Assembly: GCA_002499865.1 (NCBI GenBank)
Contig: DANL01000017.1
Span: forward strand, 1 to 19,601
DNA from: Euryarchaeota archaeon UBA121
Lineage (GTDB): Archaea; Thermoplasmatota; Poseidoniia; Poseidoniales; Thalassarchaeaceae
Direction of reading: 5' to 3'
Length of the DNA: 19,601 nucleotides
The translations under genes were made by a program, and so were the position numbers. The notes under the pieces are model-generated. The model saw only the letters and a program-made list of their open reading frames with translations, was not told where the DNA came from and searched no databases. This document shows, piece by piece, positions 13,763 to 19,601 of this stretch; position 1 is the stretch's first letter; each line of letters begins with the position of its first letter.

Positions 13763-16700
13763 TCAGCTATTCACCATTGACTCTTCGTTTCTGAGTCCAA
13801 GCCATGAGACAACTCCAAGCTCAAGTGCGACTACTGAAAGCCCAATTAGGAGTATCTGAGGCTGGAAAATTACCCCTCCATAGAAAACTATTGAGAATAA
13901 AATTGCAGCAAAAAGATCTACAAGGCCCCAAGCCCTCATTGATTTCCTCAATTGAAGAATACCTGTAACCCATACAGTTGTTGATAGTATTATCAAGAAA
14001 ATCGGAATTAACATGGATAAACCGCTGATGAGTAATCCTAAGATTAGAAGTACATGGGAATTTACAGCTAGCATCATCGACCAACGTTCCCCCTTCATTG
14101 GAATAGTACAGATCAGTAATATCACCAGAGCCATTCCGAGAATACTGTACAGATCTCCCACTATCCCAGTAAATCCTTCGAACCAACTCTCAATCGAAAC
14201 TATGGCCAGTGCGATTGATAAAATTCCCATTCCTACCGCGTTAGATTGATTTCTAGCCCATCCTTTTATGAGTGTTGTAATTATCACTATGATGGTTGCA
14301 AAACCAACTGATAGGATTGCTACTGAGATTCCTCTGAAACCCAGAGAGAAACCACTCTCCGCCTCTCTCCCCTTCGAAGTTCTCAAGTTACTAATCCAGA
14401 AACTTATCACAACCAAGCTAACCAAGCAAATCTCTAGGGCCATGAGAGGCCCTTTCCATTCTACTGCATCCCCCGAGAATGGATCAATGCTTAGAGGCCA
14501 TGGCATAGACTCATACAATATTGCACCAAGAATCCTATCTGCCAGAAGTGGATAGATTATCCAATCAATAGCTATTGGAATTCTATCTAACATGTTATCC
14601 TGCTGATATAGGGAAATCAAAGATAGCTCTGCGACCAGAATCACTAGCACACCCATGCTGGTTAGATTTTCATTGCTAGCTCCCGGTCCAAGCAAGGAGA
14701 AAATATGTATGATCACAAGTCCTGATATCGCCAATGCAATTGGCATCTCAATACCGAGAATATGCGGTAGATCAAGCTCTAATTGCCTCGTACGGAATCT
14801 CGCGACAGCGATTAGTAAAGTAACAAATGCTCCAACCACAAGGAGTAGTATAGGATCGGGTCCAGAAGTGAAGCCTATTACTAGACTAGTCGCAAAGACC
14901 AGAGCCATCACCGCGATTACTATTACGGGACGATGACTAACATCGGAGATATAGAGCTCCTCGACATCATCTGTTTGAGACTTCTCTCGACTCTTCTTCC
15001 TTGAAGAAAGCATCTCTGCTTCTCTGGCATCATATGTTCGTAATTTCCCCTCTTCGAGACTCTTCGATTTCTTCTCCAAAGCCAGAGCTCTCCTCGAACT
15101 CATTTTTGTCACTGTCTGGAGCTCTCTGCGTAACTCTCCTCTTGCCACCAGCCATATCGTAGCTATCATGAATATGCCAACTGACAAAGATAAGGAAAGT
15201 GGGCCTCCCTGTGCATAAGCTACTGCTATACATATCGTCATCAGCCATAAAGACGATATTGCTGGTTTGAGTAAATCCTCAATCTCACCAGCCTTGGGAA
15301 GATAAACCGCGAGTAAAACCGTCGTGCTTGTTATGGCTATCAAAGATGGCTCTAGAACTGGTAGGAAAGATAGATCTTCCAGAGTCATCGTGATGTTCCT
15401 ATCCGGAATTAGAAGGAGAAGCGGGACTCCCATTACTCCCATCGAAGTCGTGTAGAAGCCTTCGGCCTCCCTTTTAGATAGAAGGATGGAAACCAGTATC
15501 AAACAGATCAATAGAGATAGATACTCTCCCATTCCATGTCTCCACTGAATAATTAGGCCGGTGAGCAGGATAATTCCGACCATTAGACTCATTTCACCAA
15601 CTCTGACACCTCTCAGATGCGCCAACAAGTGCAGTCCCCACAATAGTCCTGAAACTAACAGTAGAGTGGGCGAAGTGAAGGCTCCAAATTGAGCCATAAA
15701 TAAGATTGAAATCATTGGTAGCCATAGGCCCAGGCTCCATAGTTGAAGAGCCCCCGAATCTCTTATTGAAGCTGAAATCTCAGAAATTCCCAAAAATTTA
15801 GAGGCCAGATTGACATCCGTCTTCCCCATCTTCTCATTCACTACTGCTATCATTACTGAGCATACAATAAGATACCCAGTGAGTGGATATGAATCAACAT
15901 GAATTATGCTCCCAGGGTCATCAAAATTATTTGACATCAATAGGGTCCTCAATGTCTCCTGTACTAACTGCTCTAGTATGATCCATAACCATGGCAGAAG
16001 AACAGTCACTCCGGCTAAGGAGGGGGACTTTCTCTTAATGGCAAGTACGCCACTGCCGATGTGAAGAAGTGATAGCATAGTCAGAAGAAGGACGCCACCG
16101 TCGCCTCCTGCCTCATTGGATTCTGAGGGTATTAGAATCACTAGCAGGGTAAGTACCGCAACAGTCCCCATCCATAGCACCCTGTCCGAAACACTGTTCT
16201 GGTCCCTTAGTATCACGAATGCAACGGTCGCTGAACCAAATACTGTGAATATTGAATACTCTGAAAAACCGATTGATGATGAGAACTCATGGCCAAATAT
16301 AAGGCCCATCAACAGAATAATTGCCATCAACATTAGGGGCACTGAAACCCTCTTCCAAGAAACTCCCCTAACAACAAGGTATGAACCTGAAAACGCTCCA
16401 CATAGAACGGTTACCATTCCTAAGGCATACCCGACATCTCCTCTATTCGCAGCAACAGCCAGAAGCGCACCCAATAGCCCAAGTGAGACTGAAACTCCCC
16501 ATAGTCCGGGTTTCCCAAGCCCCAGTATCTTCATGCCCTTAGAGAACCAATTCTCCTCTCTAGCGAAACGAGTTGCCATGCCGGCGTTCAAACCTGTTAT
16601 TCCCATCATGAGGATAAACAGTAGTAAGGGCCTATCCAAAGCCAGAACCTTCAACTCTCCAATTTCAAATCCACCAGTGATGGCATGCATCCCTATCCAT

Positions 16701-17470
16701 AAGTTCGAGGACGCGATACCAAGAGCCGCGAGGTTCCCAGACTTCCGGTGACCTGCTAGAACATGCATCAGGACAGTAGAAATCAGAATCATAATGGCAA
16801 CACCCTCTTGCCCATACAATGAGCCCGCAGTAGACCCAACAGCAAGAAGAACCAGAGTCGACTGAGCAGCTATGGCATCGTGGTCGTACCTGTATGAAAG
16901 CACTATATTCAGTCCTACAGTAATCAGTAAGAGTGCTCCCAACCCCTCTACGTCAATGATCCCCCATCTCTGTAACTCAATTGATAACCCATACAGAACC
17001 TTCATGGAGATAATTACCCAAGTAACTCCAAGAATCCTCAAATGCTCGTCTTTTGACCATCTCTCTCCAAGGAAGAATCCAATTGAGGAAAGTATTACCA
17101 GAGAAACCGTAGCAACTAGAGGCTCAAACACGAAACCAATCTGGAAACCTATGGCGCTATACACCAAGATCATAGAACCCATTAAGATCCAATTAATTCG
17201 CCTCTCTCCCTCTGTTGCAATTTCAGTAACTATATCCTTCTCAGGGGCTGTTTTCACAGTACCGTCACTCTCTACGCTTCCAACTACTTTGTCTTTAACG
17301 AACGGATCAAATACATCTCCAATAGCATCATCAACATCTTTACAATCATATTCAGTCTCTTTCACTTCGATGAACTTTGAATCATCAACTATGTCTCCCA
17401 AATCTAACTTATCACTGATTCTAAAGGCTCTCTCACGGATGATATCATCGTCCGAGGCGCCATCCACCAT
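13763..17470 (-). CDS. Giant polytopic membrane protein, function unknown
   Basis: I do not recognise this 1235-residue protein. It starts with an acidic soluble segment (1-92). A dense array of about 24 hydrophobic spans follows (about 94-776), then a strongly charged, helix-prone soluble stretch (777-846, RGELRRELQTVTKM through KKSREKSQTDD), and about a further dozen spans (847-1225). In total I count roughly 35 candidate membrane helices, with short loops and no obvious large extracytoplasmic domain. No transporter, glycosyltransferase or respiratory-subunit motif is visible. Its size and monotony recall the bacterial DUF2339-type multi-span proteins, but I cannot show homology. The ATG at 17470 lacks a clear ribosome binding site. 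It is followed after 45 bases by the FKBP-like gene and is divergent from pckA. The long intact frame and hydrophobic periodicity make it surely coding. Confidence 0.85.
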   Translation of the reverse strand: MVDGASDDDIIRERAFRISDKLDLGDIVDDSKFIEVKETEYDCKDVDDAIGDVFDPFVKDKVVGSVESDGTVKTAPEKDIVTEIATEGERRINWILMGSMILVYSAIGFQIGFVFEPLVATVSLVILSSIGFFLGERWSKDEHLRILGVTWVIISMKVLYGLSIELQRWGIIDVEGLGALLLITVGLNIVLSYRYDHDAIAAQSTLVLLAVGSTAGSLYGQEGVAIMILISTVLMHVLAGHRKSGNLAALGIASSNLWIGMHAITGGFEIGELKVLALDRPLLLFILMMGITGLNAGMATRFAREENWFSKGMKILGLGKPGLWGVSVSLGLLGALLAVAANRGDVGYALGMVTVLCGAFSGSYLVVRGVSWKRVSVPLMLMAIILLMGLIFGHEFSSSIGFSEYSIFTVFGSATVAFVILRDQNSVSDRVLWMGTVAVLTLLVILIPSESNEAGGDGGVLLLTMLSLLHIGSGVLAIKRKSPSLAGVTVLLPWLWIILEQLVQETLRTLLMSNNFDDPGSIIHVDSYPLTGYLIVCSVMIAVVNEKMGKTDVNLASKFLGISEISASIRDSGALQLWSLGLWLPMISILFMAQFGAFTSPTLLLVSGLLWGLHLLAHLRGVRVGEMSLMVGIILLTGLIIQWRHGMGEYLSLLICLILVSILLSKREAEGFYTTSMGVMGVPLLLLIPDRNITMTLEDLSFLPVLEPSLIAITSTTVLLAVYLPKAGEIEDLLKPAISSLWLMTICIAVAYAQGGPLSLSLSVGIFMIATIWLVARGELRRELQTVTKMSSRRALALEKKSKSLEEGKLRTYDAREAEMLSSRKKSREKSQTDDVEELYISDVSHRPVIVIAVMALVFATSLVIGFTSGPDPILLLVVGAFVTLLIAVARFRTRQLELDLPHILGIEMPIALAISGLVIIHIFSLLGPGASNENLTSMGVLVILVAELSLISLYQQDNMLDRIPIAIDWIIYPLLADRILGAILYESMPWPLSIDPFSGDAVEWKGPLMALEICLVSLVVISFWISNLRTSKGREAESGFSLGFRGISVAILSVGFATIIVIITTLIKGWARNQSNAVGMGILSIALAIVSIESWFEGFTGIVGDLYSILGMALVILLICTIPMKGERWSMMLAVNSHVLLILGLLISGLSMLIPIFLIILSTTVWVTGILQLRKSMRAWGLVDLFAAILFSIVFYGGVIFQPQILLIGLSVVALELGVVSWLGLRNEESMVNS

Positions 17471-17588
17471 CGACCCGCGTAGAGCATGTGAGCGATAATC
17501 GCATCCCCGATATGAGAATATTCAACCGGGTTACCAACCAAGCCACTACTTCCGCAACCCTTGAAGCCAGATGTCCTAGTCGAAGAGC
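17471..17588. promoter_or_regulatory. Divergent intergenic region, giant membrane protein / pckA
   Basis: 118 bases between divergent starts. It holds GAATATTC (17516-17523), an A/T-rich palindrome that could act as a TATA element in either direction. It also holds the perfect palindrome GCGAT-A-ATCGC (17492-17502), close to the start site predicted for the minus-strand gene (about 17493). Neither gene has a clear Shine-Dalgarno site. No tRNA fold could be built here. Confidence 0.35.
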
Positions 17589-19205
17589 ATGGAGGACCGA
17601 GCTTTATCGGACTCCAGCAAGGCTCCACTAACTACATTGGCGGACCACGGATTGAATCCCAGTGGCAGGGTGCATTGGAACCTTGGTTGGGAGAAGTTGC
17701 ATGAACTAGCCGTTTCAAGGAAGGAGGCAAAGCTCACTTCACACGGAGTACTACTTGCAACAACTGGAGAGAGGACCGGGAGGTCGCCCAATGATCGTTT
17801 CATTGTCGAGGAATCCGGCTTAGCTGACGAGGTATGGTGGGGGGACGTCAACAGGCCAATATCTGCTGATAAATTTGAGAGACTTCTCGATAAGACCAGG
17901 AAGCACCTAGACAGGAATGAAGATTTATTCGTCAAAGACGCTTTCTGTGGAGCGGACACAAGACACAGGATGCCTGTCAGACTAGTCACTGAGAACGCGT
18001 GGCATGCGGCTTTCATGCACAACATGTTCGTGAGAGCTTCCGAAGATGAACTCGAAAGGCATGCTCCCGAATACACTATTCTCCATGCCCCATCTCTGAA
18101 AGCCAATCCAATCAAGGATGGGACTAATTCCGGTGTCTTTGTAATTCTAGCTCTTGATAGGGGACTAGTAATTATTGGGGGTACCCAATATGCAGGTGAG
18201 ATAAAGAAGGCTATATTCACTATTATGAACCATATATTACCGGAAAAAGGACTACTTCCGATGCACTGCTCAGCAAATACTGATGGTCACAACTCTGCCC
18301 TATTCTTCGGACTCTCAGGAACTGGCAAGACCACGCTATCTGCTGATCCGGATAGGGCATTGGTTGGTGACGATGAACATGGGTGGTCAGAAGACGGAGT
18401 TTTCAATTTTGAAGGAGGATGCTATGCCAAGCTGATCAATCTCTCCAAGAAGGACGAGCCCGCAATCTTCGCAACTACTAGAATGAAGGGTACCATATTG
18501 GAGAACGTTGTACTGAATGCCGACGGAACTCCAGATTTCACTAACGACTCTCTCACTCAGAACACCAGGGGGTCATACTCGATAGAGGCCATAGAAAACA
18601 GGACACTCGATTCCATGGCGGGCAATCCGAAGAATGTAGTCTTCCTAACCTGTGATGCCTTTGGAGTTCTCCCGCCCCTCTCCAGACTCACACCCGAGCA
18701 GGCCGCGTATCACTTCATCTCAGGATATACTGCCAAAGTAGCCGGAACAGAGATTGGCATTACTGAGCCTCAGGCAACCTTCTCGACATGCTTCGGAGCG
18801 CCTTTCATGCCAAGGCACCCCTCGATATATGCAGACCTACTATCGAAGAAGATCAGAGAGAATGATGCAAAGTGCTGGCTCATCAATACTGGATGGGTAG
18901 CAGGGGGCTATGGAGATAGTAGCAGGATCAAAATAAAGTGGACTAGGGCATTGCTTAACGCCGCACTGAGTGGTGATTTAGATGACGTTGTTTTCGTCAA
19001 GGATCAGAGGTTCGGTTTCTCTGTACCAACAACCTGCGAGGGAGTTCCAGATAGCATACTCCAACCTCGCCAGACATGGAATGACAAGAAGAAGTTTGAC
19101 AATGTGGCCGATCTCTTAGCTCGTATGTTCATAGAAAATTTTGAGCAGTACAAGGATGGGTGTAGCTATGAGGTTATGTCCTCTTCACCGATCGTCCTCG
19201 GATAG
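17589..19205 (+). CDS. pckA: Phosphoenolpyruvate carboxykinase (ATP)
   Basis: Converts oxaloacetate and ATP to phosphoenolpyruvate, CO2 and ADP: the entry step of gluconeogenesis, or the reverse when fermenting. The 538 residues match the ATP-type family length. Visible in order: RTGRSPNDRF at 62-71 (oxaloacetate-binding arginine), YAGEIKKAIF at 201-210 with the active-site lysine, the nucleotide P-loop GLSGTGKTTLS at 241-251, DDEHGW at 261-266 with the metal-binding aspartate, and FNFEGGCYAK. The ATG at 17589 gives the expected N-terminus. It is divergent from the giant membrane protein and ends 25 bases before the convergent NikR-like gene. Many archaea use the unrelated-in-sequence GTP enzyme, so the ATP type may be of bacterial origin. 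Confidence 0.97.
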   Translation: MEDRALSDSSKAPLTTLADHGLNPSGRVHWNLGWEKLHELAVSRKEAKLTSHGVLLATTGERTGRSPNDRFIVEESGLADEVWWGDVNRPISADKFERLLDKTRKHLDRNEDLFVKDAFCGADTRHRMPVRLVTENAWHAAFMHNMFVRASEDELERHAPEYTILHAPSLKANPIKDGTNSGVFVILALDRGLVIIGGTQYAGEIKKAIFTIMNHILPEKGLLPMHCSANTDGHNSALFFGLSGTGKTTLSADPDRALVGDDEHGWSEDGVFNFEGGCYAKLINLSKKDEPAIFATTRMKGTILENVVLNADGTPDFTNDSLTQNTRGSYSIEAIENRTLDSMAGNPKNVVFLTCDAFGVLPPLSRLTPEQAAYHFISGYTAKVAGTEIGITEPQATFSTCFGAPFMPRHPSIYADLLSKKIRENDAKCWLINTGWVAGGYGDSSRIKIKWTRALLNAALSGDLDDVVFVKDQRFGFSVPTTCEGVPDSILQPRQTWNDKKKFDNVADLLARMFIENFEQYKDGCSYEVMSSSPIVLG

Positions 19206-19230
19206 ATTCACTGCAAGCCAATCTAAGAGA

Positions 19231-19601
19231 TTAGCAACATCCATCTTCCCTATCTGGTGCTCCAATAAATTCCACCCTGTCAACATTCTCTACGTTTCTT
19301 ATCTGAGCAATCATCCTCTTGATTGAACCTGCTTTACCTTTGACTTGCATGGTATCGACACAACAGTGGCTATCAGGCAGGCTAGTATGATTATACGATG
19401 AAACGTTAACATCTCCAGAATGCCTAATCTCTGATAGCTTATTCTCAACATCATGCTGGAAGTATACTACTGCGGTACCCTCAATCTCAAGCTCCTCTTG
19501 CATATTCTCTAGATCACCACGCATGATTCCATCAGCGAAGTGGATACTGGCATCTCTCAGGAACATACTCCTATTTTTGTAACCAGTCTTCTCAACAAGA
19601 T
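19231..19601 (-). CDS. NikR-like ribbon-helix-helix metal-responsive regulator (5' end beyond window)
   Basis: Partial gene: the frame stays open to the window edge. In-frame codons upstream of the first internal ATG (19566) read LVEKTGYKNRS, and with MFLRDASIHF they form the second helix of a CopG/NikR ribbon-helix-helix DNA-binding domain. The true start is therefore outside, and a start at 19566 would cut the domain. The C-terminal part resembles the ACT-like nickel-binding domain of NikR: EGTAVVYFQHD, then CVDTMQVKGKAGSIKRM and VENVDRVEF. The HxH-x5-C nickel site of E. coli NikR is not kept exactly: the segment reads YNHTSLPDSHCC. The protein ends in GCC. It probably represses metal uptake or metalloenzyme genes; the metal is uncertain. 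It converges with pckA. Confidence 0.8.
   Translation of the reverse strand, partial: LVEKTGYKNRSMFLRDASIHFADGIMRGDLENMQEELEIEGTAVVYFQHDVENKLSEIRHSGDVNVSSYNHTSLPDSHCCVDTMQVKGKAGSIKRMIAQIRNVENVDRVEFIGAPDREDGCC

Noticed and set aside
16116..16751. A 211-codon open frame on the plus strand.
   Set aside because: It lies antisense to the giant membrane protein gene, is low-complexity in Ser/Pro/Thr/Ile as expected for the complement of hydrophobic codons, and shows no motif.
17471..17588. A D-arm-like string on the minus strand (AGTGGCTTGGTTGGTAAC) suggested a tRNA.
   Set aside because: No T-arm at the right distance, no acceptor stem and no anticodon stem could be paired.
17576..18220. A 214-codon open frame on the minus strand.
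   Set aside because: It is the complement of the confident pckA coding region and has no recognisable domain.
1..19601. CRISPR arrays, insertion sequences, phage or defence genes.
   Set aside because: No regularly spaced repeats, transposase or integrase motifs, terminal inverted repeats with target duplications, or known defence domains were seen on either strand.

Overview
The window reads as a chromosomal segment of a mesophilic euryarchaeon, most likely Marine Group II (Candidatus Poseidoniales) or a close relative in Thermoplasmatota. The archaeal side is clear: the ribosomal protein and polymerase order S13-S4-S11-RpoD, a pantoate kinase of the archaeal coenzyme A route, a NikR-type regulator, GGAGGA/GAGGTG ribosome binding sites, and TATA-like boxes (two placed for leaderless transcripts). 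Several metabolic and translation genes have bacterial character: homodimeric pyruvate dehydrogenase E1, bacterial-type leucyl-tRNA synthetase and ATP-type PEP carboxykinase. That mix fits an aerobic heterotrophic marine archaeon with many acquired bacterial genes. The taxonomic call is inference from gene content; no phylogeny was run.

Layout. Positions 1-201 hold the aceE leader with two hairpins. aceE (202-2862, +) converges with an MBL-fold hydrolase of glyoxalase II/persulfide dioxygenase type (2981-3769, -). A divergent promoter region separates that gene from leuS (3896-6754, +). leuS is followed by an archaeal homologue of the eukaryotic nuclease CDIN1/C15orf41 (6791-7864, +). This gene ends head-to-head with a pantoate kinase, the two stop codons sharing one CTAG. 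From 17470 down to 7861 eight genes lie on the minus strand. In transcription order they are: a 1235-residue polytopic membrane protein, a membrane-anchored FKBP-like protein, a THUMP-like-domain methyltransferase, rps13, rps4, rps11, rpoD and pantoate kinase. pckA (17589-19205, +) is divergent from the giant membrane protein and converges with a NikR-like regulator that runs off the right edge. No gap exceeds 300 bases, and I see no tRNA, rRNA, CRISPR array or insertion sequence.

How the genes fit together. aceE feeds pyruvate carbon to acetyl-CoA; pantoate kinase supplies coenzyme A; pckA links oxaloacetate and PEP. leuS, the ribosomal proteins, RpoD and possibly the methyltransferase belong to translation and transcription.

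Most worth a second look: RpoD appears to carry a dockerin/EF-hand-like calcium loop where many archaea have an Fe-S domain, plus an Rpb3-like cysteine loop. Next come the archaeal CDIN1-like nuclease, the giant two-halved membrane protein with its FKBP-like neighbour, and a 34-nt inverted repeat in the rps13 leader.
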